Source of the DNA: JACRLW01 sp046349595
Lineage (GTDB): Bacteria; Planctomycetota; UBA1135; UBA2386
Assembly: GCA_046349595.1 (NCBI GenBank)
Contig: JAXMCA010000001.1
Location: 3,348,001 to 3,412,000, forward strand
Length of the DNA stretch: 64,000 bases
Reading direction: 5' to 3'
In this document: in pieces, positions 37,103-46,308 of the stretch
Position numbering within the stretch: the stretch's first letter is position 1
Layout: each line of letters starts with the position of its first letter
Translations under genes and position numbers: made by a program
The notes under the pieces: model-generated
What the model saw: only the letters and a program-made list of their open reading frames with translations
Told to the model about the DNA's origin: nothing
Database searches by the model: none

Positions 37103-39010
37103 TCAGCGCGCGATCACGCCGAACTCGGCGACCGAGGCCCAGGGGCCGCCGTTGACCTCCGACAGGGCGCGCAGACGCAGGTAGCGCGCGGTCACCGGAG
37201 CGCATCGGAGGTCCTGGGCCGTGCGCACCTTGCGGAGCCGGGTGCGCACCACCGGTTCGCCGAAGGTGTCGGGATCGTCGGAGACGGCGATCTCGCAGTC
37301 CGCGATCGCGCCGTTCCAACCGCCGTCCTGCCGCGCGAGGTAGCGGAAACCGGCGATCGCACGCGGCGCGCCCAGGTCGATCACCAGTTCGTGCGGGGGA
37401 CCCTTCACCTCGCCCTGGAACTGCGTGTGCCAGTGCGTGCGCGGGTCACCGTCGATGGCGTTCGCCGCGAGCTTGCCGTTGGCCTTCGACTCACTGCTCA
37501 CGCGGAGGATGCGCCAGCCCTGTGTCGGGATCAGACCGTCGGTCGGCCACGCGGCGACGGGCTGGGTGGCGGAGGATCCCGGGGGACCCGCCGGCCCCCA
37601 CTTCGCCGCGCGATCGCGCTCGTGCAGCGCGGTGTCGGCGAAGGTCCCCTCGCGCACGGGCACGTGCGCGGCCGTGGCGAGCCTGCTCAGCTCGGCGACA
37701 CGCTCGGGGTGTTGCGCGGCGAGGTCGTGCGCCTCCGCGATGTCGGTGGCGAGGTCGTAGAGCTCCCAGTCCGCCTTCGGTCGCGCGCGGTAGGCCTTCC
37801 AGTCCCCGGCGCGGATCGCGGTCTGCCCGTCGATCTCCCAGTACAGGAACTCGTGCTGCGGTTGCGGCCGACCTGCGCGATCGGCACCGAGCAGGGTCGG
37901 CACGATCGAGATGCCGTCGATGTCCTCCGGCACCCTCGCCCCGGTGAGCTCGGCGAGCGTCGGCAGCATGTCGGGGAAGTAGCACAGCTGATCGCTGACG
38001 ACACCGGCCGCGACCTTGCCCGGCCAGCGGATGAGCATGGGGATCCGCAGTCCGCCCTCGTAGAGCTCGCCCTTCTTGCCGCGGAACTCGGCGCCGCCAT
38101 GCGGATCGACGTTCGCCCCGAAGATGCCGCGCGGGTGCTCGCGACTCGCGAAGTAGTCGGCACCGCCGTTGTCACCGCTGACGATCACGAGGGTGTCGTC
38201 GTCGATCTTCAGCTCGCGCAACAGCGCGAACAGCTCCCCGATCTGACGGTCGACCATCGCGACCATCGCCGCGTAGCGGCGCGCCTCCTCCGGCCAGGGC
38301 TCCTTCGCGAACGCGGCCCACGCGGGGTCGTCGTCGGGGATGTCGATCATGCCGTGCGGCGGCGTGATCGGCATGTAGCAGAAGAACGGCTGGTCGCGGT
38401 GCGCGCGGATGAAGTCGCGCGCCGCGTCGACGATCACGTAGTGCGAGTAGGTCTCGCCGCTGCGTCCGCCGACATTGCCTTCGAGCGGCACCTCCTCGCT
38501 GTTCCGCACCAGATAGGCCGGGTAGTAGGAGTGCGCGTGCACCTGGTCGTAGTAGCCGAGGAACACGTCGAAGCCGTGTTGCTCGGGAACGCCGGTCGAA
38601 CCGCGTCCGCCGCAACCCCACTTGCCGAAGCCGCCGGTCGCGTAGCCGCGATCGTGGAGCAGGTTCGCGACGGTGATCTCCTCCGCGCGCAGCGGTGTGC
38701 CGCCGCCGTTGGTGCGCACCGAGGTGTGTCCCGAGTGCTTGCCCGTCATCAGGCAGGCACGCGTCGGTGCGCACACCGCCGACCCGGCCATCGCCTGCGT
38801 GAAGCGCATTCCCTCGGCGGCCATTCGGTCGATGTTCGGCGTGCGCAGGCGCGGGTTGCCGAGGCACGACAGCTCGTAGTAGCCGAGCTCGTCGACGACC
38901 ACGAACACCACGTTCGGCGGGCGTTCGCGGGAGTGTGACGGCGCGCTCGGCGCCTGACAGCCGACCGACGCGATCAGGAGTGCGAGGACGGCGCGGAAGG
39001 TGCGAGGCAT
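37103..39010 (-). CDS. arylsulfatase lipoprotein with C-terminal discoidin-like domain
   Basis: A 635-residue type I sulfatase. The signal ends in IASVGC (lipobox-like), so it is probably anchored. The formylglycine motif is CAPTR with Cys-80 (GSAVCAPTRACLMTGKHSGH). The metal site begins NVVFVVVDELGYYELSC (D40 followed by Glu where many sulfatases have Asp). GFGKWGCGG, PITPPHGMIDIPD and VIVSGDNGG supply further active-site residues. After about residue 510, segments such as KANGKLAANAIDGDPRTHWH and HELVIDLGAPRAIAGFRYL mark an F5/8-type carbohydrate-binding domain. The likely role is desulfation of algal or animal polysaccharides; the maturase is not in the window. Confidence 0.93.
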   Translation of the reverse strand: MPRTFRAVLALLIASVGCQAPSAPSHSRERPPNVVFVVVDELGYYELSCLGNPRLRTPNIDRMAAEGMRFTQAMAGSAVCAPTRACLMTGKHSGHTSVRTNGGGTPLRAEEITVANLLHDRGYATGGFGKWGCGGRGSTGVPEQHGFDVFLGYYDQVHAHSYYPAYLVRNSEEVPLEGNVGGRSGETYSHYVIVDAARDFIRAHRDQPFFCYMPITPPHGMIDIPDDDPAWAAFAKEPWPEEARRYAAMVAMVDRQIGELFALLRELKIDDDTLVIVSGDNGGADYFASREHPRGIFGANVDPHGGAEFRGKKGELYEGGLRIPMLIRWPGKVAAGVVSDQLCYFPDMLPTLAELTGARVPEDIDGISIVPTLLGADRAGRPQPQHEFLYWEIDGQTAIRAGDWKAYRARPKADWELYDLATDIAEAHDLAAQHPERVAELSRLATAAHVPVREGTFADTALHERDRAAKWGPAGPPGSSATQPVAAWPTDGLIPTQGWRILRVSSESKANGKLAANAIDGDPRTHWHTQFQGEVKGPPHELVIDLGAPRAIAGFRYLARQDGGWNGAIADCEIAVSDDPDTFGEPVVRTRLRKVRTAQDLRCAPVTARYLRLRALSEVNGGPWASVAEFGVIAR

Positions 39011-39285
39011 CGCGCACACGAGAACCCTCGGGCGGCGGCACCGCAATCGTCGAGCGCGGTCTGCGGGCCAGCGCGATGCGAACGAAACCGATACGAGGGA
39101 ACCGCAGCACACGGAGCCGCGGCTAGTCTTCCGCCATCGCCACCCTCGACCCCACCTCGCGCACCCTCGGCCTCGCGCTGCTCGGCGGACTCGGTCTGCT
39201 GGCACTCGGCGCGTTCAGCCTGAGCTCCGCGCTGCGCGATGCCGATGCGCGCGCCGACGACGACGCGCAACGCGCCGCGCGCGCG

Positions 39286-40941
39286 GTGGCGCTGGAGCTG
39301 CGCCGGGTGCTCGACTCCGACGCGATCCTCCCGCTCGCCACCGCGCAGGAGCGCTTCGCGCTGGCCGACGGCGACGTCGTGGTCGAGCCGGAACTCGGCG
39401 GGCTCGAGGTCCTCCCCGAGGACCCGCGCAACGAGCTGTCGGGACTGGTCGCTGCGAGCCTCGACGAACTCGACCGCGATCCCGGTGCCGCAGCACGGCT
39501 CGAGCAATTGCTCGACACGCAGTCGCCGTCGGCGCGCGGCACCGTCGAACTCGCGCTCGCGTGGCAGGCCTCACGACAGGGCGATCGCGAACGCGCCGCG
39601 CGGCTCCTCGCCGATCTCGACGCGCACTGGAACGACGGCGGACACCCGCTGCGTGCGACCGCCGCCGGGCTCGCCTTGCTGCATGCGAGCGCGAACACAC
39701 CGATCGATGCCGCCCTGCTCGCGACCATCGCGCGCGGCCAGGACGCGGAGGTGCGCGCCGTCGTCGAGCGCCTGCGCGAACTCGGTGCGCGGGAGAGCGC
39801 GGTCGCCCTCGAAGCACTGCAGCGCGAGATCGCAAGCCGTCGCCACATCCTCGCCACCGCGCGCACCCTGCTCGGTGTGCTCACGCCCGCGAGCACGCCG
39901 CTGGTCCTCGCCGTCGGCGACGCGCTGCTGATCTACCGACCGCGCGCACGCGGCGAGGGCAACGGCGCGCTGCTCGACCCGCAATCCCTGGTGCAGCGCA
40001 TCCGCGCCGCGCCCGGCCTCCTGGTCGTGCCCTGGGACGGCGTCGCCCCCACCACCCCCGCCACCCGCGGTGCGATCGACGTGGTGCCCGGCGCCCTCGC
40101 CCTCGCACCTGCGCCGCGGCCCGCCGACCACACCGGCCCGCTCGGTCTGCTCCTGGTCTTCGCCGCCTGCGCCGCGACCTTCCTCGGTGCCCTCTTCGCC
40201 GTGCGCCGCGGCCTGCTGCGCGAACGCGACGCGATGCGCGTGCGCAGCGAGTTCCTGACCACCGTGACCCACGAACTGCGCACGCCGATCGCCGCGATCC
40301 GCCTGCTCGCCGAACGCCTGTGCGCCGGCGCGGTGCAGAGCGACGCTCGGCGCGGCGAGTACCACGCCCTGCTCGCCAGCGAGGCGACGCGCCTGTCGAC
40401 GCTGGTCGAGAACGTGCTCGACCTCGGCCGCATGGAGCGCGGCGAACGCGCCTACGACATGCGGCCGCTGCGCGTCGGCGAGCTGCTCGACGAGACCGCG
40501 CGCGTGTTCGCGACCATCGCCCGCGCCGAGGACCTGCCCTTCGAGCTGCACGACGCCGCACCGGATGCGCGGATCGTCGCCGACCGCGCCGCCCTGCAGC
40601 AGGCGCTGCTCAACCTCTGCGACAACGCGCGCAAGTACGGACGCGGCGACGGCCCGATCGAGCTGCGCGCCGAGATCGTCGACCACCGCGTGCAGCTGTG
40701 CGTGCGCGACCACGGACCCGGCGTGCCGCCCGCCGAACGCGCGCGCATCTTCGAGCGCTTCGTGCGCGGCGAGGCGCAGCGCAGCGGTGCGGTGCCCGGT
40801 GTGGGACTCGGCCTGCATCTCGCGCAGGCGATCGCCGTCGCGCACGGTGGCACCCTGGAACACCGCGTGCCCGACGACGGTGTCGGCGCCGCGTTCGTGC
40901 TGACCCTTCCGACCACGAGCGACGAGGACCGCGAGTCATGA
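39286..40941 (+). CDS. sensor histidine kinase (two-component system)
   Basis: A membrane histidine kinase. A large extracytoplasmic region is followed by a span (GPLGLLLVFAACAATFLGAL), then HisKA with the phospho-acceptor in TTVTHELRTPIAAIRLLAE and an HATPase with N box ALLNLCDNARKYG, G1 VRDHGPGVPPAER and G2 GVGLGLHLAQAIA. The start is a problem: GTG at 39286 is the first standard start codon in frame, but the frame is open upstream to a TAG at 39124 and encodes a good first membrane span (LGLALLGGLGLLALGAF). The true start may be non-standard. The stop overlaps the response regulator start (ATGA). Confidence 0.9.
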   Translation: MALELRRVLDSDAILPLATAQERFALADGDVVVEPELGGLEVLPEDPRNELSGLVAASLDELDRDPGAAARLEQLLDTQSPSARGTVELALAWQASRQGDRERAARLLADLDAHWNDGGHPLRATAAGLALLHASANTPIDAALLATIARGQDAEVRAVVERLRELGARESAVALEALQREIASRRHILATARTLLGVLTPASTPLVLAVGDALLIYRPRARGEGNGALLDPQSLVQRIRAAPGLLVVPWDGVAPTTPATRGAIDVVPGALALAPAPRPADHTGPLGLLLVFAACAATFLGALFAVRRGLLRERDAMRVRSEFLTTVTHELRTPIAAIRLLAERLCAGAVQSDARRGEYHALLASEATRLSTLVENVLDLGRMERGERAYDMRPLRVGELLDETARVFATIARAEDLPFELHDAAPDARIVADRAALQQALLNLCDNARKYGRGDGPIELRAEIVDHRVQLCVRDHGPGVPPAERARIFERFVRGEAQRSGAVPGVGLGLHLAQAIAVAHGGTLEHRVPDDGVGAAFVLTLPTTSDEDRES

Positions 40942-41648
40942 GCAAGCGACTGCTGCTGGTCGAGGACGATCGCGCGCTGCGCGAGGGTCTGCGCGACCTG
41001 TTCGCCGACGAGGGCTACGACGTGACGCTGGAGGGCGACGGCAACGCCGCGCGCGACACCGCGCTGAGCCGTCACTTCGACGTGGTGGTGCTCGACCTGA
41101 TGCTGCCCGGCCGCAGCGGCTACGAGGTGCTGCGCGCGATCCGCGAGGCGCGCCTGACCACGCCGGTGCTGATCCTGACCAGCAAGGGCGACGAGTCCGA
41201 CAAGGTGCTCGGCCTCGACCTCGGTGCGGACGACTACCTGACCAAGCCCTTCGGCGCACGCGAGTTGGTCGCGCGGGTGCGCGCGCTGCTGCGCCGTCAC
41301 GACCGCGACAGCACCGCACCGCGCGACACGCGCCAGGTGATCCGGCTCGGCCGTCGCGAGATCGACCTCGGCGCCTTCGAGGTGCGCATCGACGGCGCGG
41401 CGGTGCAGGCGCTGTCGCCGAAGGAGGCCGGCATGCTCGCGCTGCTGTTCCAGGAGCGCGGGCTGGCGGTGCGCCGCGAGCGCATCCTCGACCTGGTGTG
41501 GGGCAGCGAGGCCTTCGTCGGCCCGCGCGCGGTCGACACGCACATGGTCAATCTGCGGCAGAAGCTCGAGGACGACCCGCGGCAGCCGCGGCACCTGCTC
41601 ACCGTGCACGGCGTGGGCTACCGGCTGGTGGTCGAGCCGGGCGCCTGA
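40938..41648 (+). CDS. OmpR/PhoB-family response regulator
   Basis: A 236-residue regulator. The receiver domain has the acidic pair D10/D11, phospho-acceptor D53 (VVVLDLMLPG), T81 and K103 (LTKPFGA). A winged-helix output domain follows with LSPKEAGMLALLFQERG, RERILDLVWG and the wing VHGVGYRLVV. It is the partner of the upstream kinase (ATGA overlap). A CCTGACA direct repeat with 11-base period overlaps its stop codon, the geometry bound by this family, and precedes the HEAT-repeat gene. Confidence 0.95.
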   Translation: MSKRLLLVEDDRALREGLRDLFADEGYDVTLEGDGNAARDTALSRHFDVVVLDLMLPGRSGYEVLRAIREARLTTPVLILTSKGDESDKVLGLDLGADDYLTKPFGARELVARVRALLRRHDRDSTAPRDTRQVIRLGRREIDLGAFEVRIDGAAVQALSPKEAGMLALLFQERGLAVRRERILDLVWGSEAFVGPRAVDTHMVNLRQKLEDDPRQPRHLLTVHGVGYRLVVEPGA

Positions 41649-41661
41649 CAAGTCCCTGACA
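41644..41661 (+). promoter_or_regulatory. OmpR/PhoB-type direct repeat (Pho-box-like)
   Basis: CCTGACA (41644-41650) is repeated at 41655-41661, an exact 11-base period; the reverse strand reads TGTCAGG twice. PhoB/OmpR dimers bind two head-to-tail half-sites with this spacing, and CTGTCA is the E. coli Pho-box half-site. It overlaps the response-regulator stop and lies 75 bases before the HEAT-protein start. Confidence 0.5.
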
Positions 41662-41735
41662 GGCTTCCCACCGCGGCGACAACACCGCGCGGGGCGGTCG
41701 TCGTCTGATCCGGCGCAATCAACCGGAGCCGAGCC

Positions 41736-44489
41736 ATGAACCCACGGATCTCAGGAAGCCTTCTCACCCTCACGCTCGCGGCGCTCTCGCCCGCGCAGCA
41801 GCAAACGCAGGTCGACCCCCGCCTGAGCAAGGCCGAACTCGCCGACCGCGCGGAACACGACCTCGCCCGCGCCGCCGCGCTCTATGCCGAGGTCTTCGAC
41901 GATGCCAACTGCCCGATCGAGGTGCGCGCCGACGCGGGCATCAAGCTGTGCGCGGTGCTGCAACGCCAGGGCAAGACGGAAGACGCCAAGGCCGCGGGCG
42001 ACAAGCTGCTGAAGCTGCGCGGATCTTCGGGGGTCGTGAAGCTCGCCGGGCCGCAGCAGGACGACGCCGTCGACGCGGAGATCGCGCGCTTGATCGAGCA
42101 GGTCCGTACCTACAGAGCCGGCTCCGACCAACTGGTCTGGTTGGGCGATCGCGCCGTGCCGCGCGTGATCGCGGCCGCGGACCAGGAACCGCAATTGGAG
42201 GCCTTGACCGGCTTCGCACACGTGCTGTTGCGCATCGGAGGTCCAACGGCGGAGGCCTGGTTCGACAAGGTCGCGACCTGGACCGATCCGCTGCGACGCC
42301 GGGCGGTGATCCGCGCTGCAGGTCTCGGAGGAACAGACGAATCCGACCATCGCGTCAAGCGCGCACGACTCTGGCGCTTCGGCGCCGATCGCGACGCGGA
42401 GGTGCGCATGGAGTCGATCCGCGTCGGCGTCCTCGGCCGGATGGAGGACCTGATCGCCAGCCTCGACCACGGGGATCCGCGCGTGCGCCAGGCGGCGCTG
42501 ATGTCGTTCTCGTCGGGTCAGCTCCCCGCCGACATCGAAGAGCACGGCGCAACGCGCGCCGCAGACCTGCTCGCCGCCGTACTGCGTCACCCCGAGGATT
42601 TCGCGGGCAACACCGGCACGGTCACGGGTCTCGTGGCGTGGTTCGGACGACGTACTTCGCCCGTCGCGGCGACGCGCGCTTGGCTCGCGCTCACCGCGGC
42701 TGCGGGAACCTACTGCTCCACCTGGCCGGGGGTCTCCAGCAGCGAGCAGGCCGACGCCGTCGCCGACGCTGTCGTGCAGTGGGCACGCGTGACCGCAGCA
42801 CCGCGCTTCGAACCGCTCCGCAGGCAGAGTGAGGGGTGGATCAACGGCCTGACCTGGCACCTGAGTCGGAAGAGCATGCCCCAGATCCTCGAACTCGCGT
42901 CGCTCGGGGTCGGCTTCTCCGTCGGGCCTTTCGTCCGCGAGGCGCAGCCGGAGGATTGGGCGGCGCTGATCCCCATCCTCGGCACCGGGACGCTCGACGA
43001 GAATTCCGTCGGCGAGTTGCTCCAGTCGAGCTACCCGGTCGCGCTCCCCGACACCTGCTTCGCCGCCCTGCGCGAGCAGTTCCTCGCTCGCACCGCGACC
43101 GCCGGCAAGAGCGGCGACAGCGGCACCTTCAGCCGCCTGATCATCCGCCTGTGCCTCTTCGACAGCGACGAAGCCCTGAGCTGGTGCGAGGGCATGCTGC
43201 GCGGTGGCACCGACGACCACGCCGGCCTCGCAGATGCGAACCTGCGCCGCTTCGTGCGCGATCAGTTCGCACTGGGCCTCCTGTCGGGAGACTCGCCGGC
43301 CCGTCGGGCCATCCGTCGGCGCATGGCCAGCCTCGACCTGCCCGACTTCGGCGCCTCCCGCAATCAGGCCCTGTGCCGGATCGTGCAAGACCACGACGTC
43401 GAGGGGGCGGAGGCCTTCGCGCAGGCCTACACGCTCGGAGTCGCGTCCTGTGCCGGACCGACCGATGTGGTCACAGGCAAGCAGCTCGTCGGCAACACAC
43501 GACGCGGTCTTTTCTGGTTCGAGGGTGCCTCGGACTGGTCCGCGGAGGAGATCGCCAGGGCGATGCACGCCGCGTTGAGAACCGGGTCCGGAGAGGCGTG
43601 GACCGATGTGCGCGGCGTGATCCGGCCGCGTGTCCCCTCGGAGAGCGATCCGGAGAGGCAGCGGAGGGTGACGCTCTGTGCTGCACTCGGCGAGGAGATC
43701 GCCCACTGCCCGGGCGGTCGAACCCGCCGCGATTGGGTCGAGAGTCTCCTCAAGGAACTCGAGTCCGAGCCCTCGACACGCGATGCGCTGATCCTGCGCA
43801 CCCTCGACGACAAGGACCCCGAGGTCCTCGGACCCATCCTCCAGCGATCCACCGGGGTCGCCACCGGCAACGACGCCATCCAGCGCAAGGTCAGCGAGCT
43901 GCTGCAGCACGAAGACGATCAGGTCGCGGCCGCCGCGCTGGACTACCTCGCGCGCAAGCCGAGCCGAATCGGCTACGACCGCGTCGCCGCCTTGATCGAG
44001 CCGTCGCGGCTCCGCGTCGCATCGCGAGCCGTCCGCTGGCTCTACGAACTCGATCCCGAGCGCGCCATCACCGACCTCCTGCCGCGCTTCCAGAGCGGCG
44101 CGTTCCAGGGCGAGCTCATCGACATCGCGACACGCAGCCTCGATCGCCGCCTCGTCCCGGCGCTGATCGGCGCGCTGCGCAGTGACAACGCAACCTATCG
44201 CACCGAAGCCAAGAAGGCCCTCGGCGCCATCGAGTACTACACCACCCAGACCGAGCACTGGCAGCGCCTCCTCGACGGCTCCGGCCTCGACGCGAGCAGC
44301 GCCGCCGAGGCGCTGGTCAAGCAGGCGCGCGGCGGCGAGAAGGCGATCCGCATCGCGGCGATCCGCTCGCTCGGCACGCTCGCCAAGCCGGAGACGCTGC
44401 CGATGCTGATCCAGCTGATGCAGGACCAGGACGCGGAGATCCGTCAGGCCGCGGGTGCCGCGGTCGAGAAGATCAACGCGAAGCAGTGA
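41736..44489 (+). CDS. secreted HEAT-repeat protein
   Basis: A 917-residue exported protein with signal sequence MNPRISGSLLTLTLAALSPAQ. Most of the length is helical and repetitive, with HEAT-like pairs such as DAIQRKVSELLQHEDDQVAA and, at the end, AIRIAAIRSLGTLAKPETLP and PMLIQLMQDQDAEIRQAAG. HEAT arrays are protein-binding scaffolds; there is no enzymatic motif. It is the first gene after the two-component system, with a Pho-box-like repeat upstream, so it is a candidate regulon member. Its 3' end overlaps the convergent ruvC by 17 bases. Confidence 0.88.
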   Translation: MNPRISGSLLTLTLAALSPAQQQTQVDPRLSKAELADRAEHDLARAAALYAEVFDDANCPIEVRADAGIKLCAVLQRQGKTEDAKAAGDKLLKLRGSSGVVKLAGPQQDDAVDAEIARLIEQVRTYRAGSDQLVWLGDRAVPRVIAAADQEPQLEALTGFAHVLLRIGGPTAEAWFDKVATWTDPLRRRAVIRAAGLGGTDESDHRVKRARLWRFGADRDAEVRMESIRVGVLGRMEDLIASLDHGDPRVRQAALMSFSSGQLPADIEEHGATRAADLLAAVLRHPEDFAGNTGTVTGLVAWFGRRTSPVAATRAWLALTAAAGTYCSTWPGVSSSEQADAVADAVVQWARVTAAPRFEPLRRQSEGWINGLTWHLSRKSMPQILELASLGVGFSVGPFVREAQPEDWAALIPILGTGTLDENSVGELLQSSYPVALPDTCFAALREQFLARTATAGKSGDSGTFSRLIIRLCLFDSDEALSWCEGMLRGGTDDHAGLADANLRRFVRDQFALGLLSGDSPARRAIRRRMASLDLPDFGASRNQALCRIVQDHDVEGAEAFAQAYTLGVASCAGPTDVVTGKQLVGNTRRGLFWFEGASDWSAEEIARAMHAALRTGSGEAWTDVRGVIRPRVPSESDPERQRRVTLCAALGEEIAHCPGGRTRRDWVESLLKELESEPSTRDALILRTLDDKDPEVLGPILQRSTGVATGNDAIQRKVSELLQHEDDQVAAAALDYLARKPSRIGYDRVAALIEPSRLRVASRAVRWLYELDPERAITDLLPRFQSGAFQGELIDIATRSLDRRLVPALIGALRSDNATYRTEAKKALGAIEYYTTQTEHWQRLLDGSGLDASSAAEALVKQARGGEKAIRIAAIRSLGTLAKPETLPMLIQLMQDQDAEIRQAAGAAVEKINAKQ

Positions 44490-45069
44490 GGTCGGCGAGC
44501 GGGCTGTGCCGCTCCTCGGCGCGACACAGCGCGACGGCCACCGCATCGCCGGCGTCGGCGGGGCCGTCGATCGGACCGGCGCCGAGCGCGCGCAACGCCA
44601 TCTCGGCGACCACTTCTTTCTCGGCGCGTCCGCTGCCGGTGACGCGCCGCTTGATGGTCGCCGGCGGGAACTGGTGCACGCTCAGTCCATGACGGTGCGC
44701 CATCGCCAGCACCACGCCGCGCGCCTCGCCGATGCGCAGCGCGGCCTGCGGGCTCTTGCCGTGGAAGGCCTCCTCCAAGGCCAGTTCGCTCGGCGAAAGC
44801 CGCGCGATCAGCTCCTCGATGCCGCGCGCGAGATCGGCGAGACGCTGCTCGATCGGACGGCCCTTGCCGAGCCGCAGCACGCCGGCCTCGATCAAACGCG
44901 CATCGCCCGACGGCGCCGAGCGCCGCACCAGATTGCTCGCGCGCGCCGCGAGCAGCTCCGATCCCGCGGCGCGGACCGCGCGCGACGGCTCGCGCGCCTG
45001 CACCTCCAGGCACGCGAAGCCCGCCACGATGGTGCCCGGGTCGATGCCGAGGATCCTGACCGCCGCCAT
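44473..45069 (-). CDS. ruvC: Holliday junction resolvase RuvC
   Basis: A 198-residue endonuclease that cleaves Holliday junctions. The catalytic acidic residues are visible: RILGIDPGT at the N-terminus, LALEEAFHGKSPQAALR in the middle, and PADAGDAVAVAL at the C-terminus. It is about 20-25 residues longer than usual because of an insert (QAREPSRAVRAAGSELLAAR region) after the first strand. ruvA and ruvB are absent. The ATG at 45069 overlaps the first possible ispD ATG on the other strand, and the 3' end overlaps the HEAT gene. Confidence 0.92.
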   Translation of the reverse strand: MAAVRILGIDPGTIVAGFACLEVQAREPSRAVRAAGSELLAARASNLVRRSAPSGDARLIEAGVLRLGKGRPIEQRLADLARGIEELIARLSPSELALEEAFHGKSPQAALRIGEARGVVLAMAHRHGLSVHQFPPATIKRRVTGSGRAEKEVVAEMALRALGAGPIDGPADAGDAVAVALCRAEERHSPLADLTASR

Positions 45070-45094
45070 GCGCGCGGACGATACGCTCGCGCCC

Positions 45095-45790
45095 GTGAGG
45101 CTGTCGATTCTCCTGCTCGCTTCCGGACGCGGCACGCGCCTGCGCTCCGAGGTTCCGAAGGCCTTCGTGGCGGTGCGCGGCGTGCCGCTGGTGCTGCGCA
45201 GCGCGCGCCGTCTCGCGCAGATCGCCGACGACTTCGAGCTGCTGCTCGCCGTCCATCCGGAGGATCGCGAGCGGCACCTCGCACCGGTGCTCGGCGAACT
45301 CGACCGCGCCGGGCTGACGGCGATCGTCGACGGCGGCGAGACGCGCCAGGATTCGATGCGCCGCGCGCTGCGCGCCAGTGATCCGGCGCGCGAGCTGGTC
45401 GTCGTGCACGACGCGGCGCGACCCTTCTTCCCGCTCCCGCAGGCACGTCTGTGCTGCGCGCGTGCGCTCGAAGTCGGCGCGGCGCTGCTCGCCATCCCCG
45501 CACCCGACACGCTCAAGCTGGTCGATCACGGCAAGGTCGATCGCACCTTCGACCGCAGCCGCGTGTGGCTCGCGCAGACGCCGCAGGTGATCCGCCGCGA
45601 TCGCCTGCTCGCCGCCCTCGCGCACGCCGACGCCACCGGCTTCGCGGGGACCGACGACGTCTCGCTCTGTGAGCACGCCGCGCAGCCCGTCGCCGTGGTC
45701 GAGGGCGATCGCCGCAATCTGAAGATCACCACTCCCGAGGACCTCGTGCTGGCCGAGGGCATCGCCACCGCGGAGGATGGCGCGCGATGA
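45095..45790 (+). CDS. ispD: 2-C-methyl-D-erythritol 4-phosphate cytidylyltransferase
   Basis: A 231-residue enzyme of the MEP isoprenoid pathway, making CDP-ME from CTP and MEP. The CTP-binding loop is ILLLASGRGTRLRSEVPKAF, with Ser where Ala is usual, then IVDGGETRQDSMRRAL and VVHDAARPFFP. The GTG start at 45095 was preferred because it gives a family-like N-terminus; an in-frame ATG at 45068 would overlap the ruvC start codon. The stop overlaps ispF (ATGA), the common ispDF arrangement. Confidence 0.93.
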   Translation: MRLSILLLASGRGTRLRSEVPKAFVAVRGVPLVLRSARRLAQIADDFELLLAVHPEDRERHLAPVLGELDRAGLTAIVDGGETRQDSMRRALRASDPARELVVVHDAARPFFPLPQARLCCARALEVGAALLAIPAPDTLKLVDHGKVDRTFDRSRVWLAQTPQVIRRDRLLAALAHADATGFAGTDDVSLCEHAAQPVAVVEGDRRNLKITTPEDLVLAEGIATAEDGAR

Positions 45791-46302
45791 GCGCGCTCTT
45801 CCCGGTCCACACTCCCCGCATCGGCCTCGGCATCGACCTGCACCGCCTCGCGCCCGGACGTCCCTGCACGCTCGGCGGCGTGCGCATCGAGAGCGAGGTC
45901 GGACCGGTCGGCCACAGCGACGGCGACGTGATCCTGCACGCCGTCTGCGACGCCTGCCTCGGCGCCGCCGGCTGCGACGACCTCGGCACCCTGTTCCCCG
46001 ACAAGGACCCGCGCAATGCGGGCCGGGCCTCCTCCGAGTTCTGCGTCGAAGTGATGCGCAAGGTCGCGAGTTCGGGCCTGCAGATCGTCGGCATCGACGT
46101 GGTCGTCGAGTGCGAGCATCCGAAGATCGCACCACACCGCGCCGCGATCCGCGCACGCCTCGCGAGCCTGTTCCAGGTGCCGACGACCAACGTCAACGTG
46201 AAGGGCAAGACCGGCGAGGGCCTCGACGCCATAGGCCGCGGCGAAGCGATCCGCGCGACCGCGGTCGTGCTCGCGGCGGTGCCGTTCCACCCGCAGCCCT
46301 GA
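45787..46302 (+). CDS. ispF: 2-C-methyl-D-erythritol 2,4-cyclodiphosphate synthase
   Basis: A 171-residue trimeric enzyme that follows IspD and IspE in the MEP pathway. Zinc ligands sit in GIDLHRLAPGRPCTLGG and VGHSDGDVILHAVCDACLGA, and further hallmarks are GTLFPDKDP and NVKGKTGEGLDAIGRGEAI. It is translationally coupled to ispD. Slightly longer than the usual 155-160 residues because of the N-terminal extension MSALFPVHTP. Confidence 0.96.
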   Translation: MSALFPVHTPRIGLGIDLHRLAPGRPCTLGGVRIESEVGPVGHSDGDVILHAVCDACLGAAGCDDLGTLFPDKDPRNAGRASSEFCVEVMRKVASSGLQIVGIDVVVECEHPKIAPHRAAIRARLASLFQVPTTNVNVKGKTGEGLDAIGRGEAIRATAVVLAAVPFHPQP

Positions 46303-46308
46303 CCTGGG

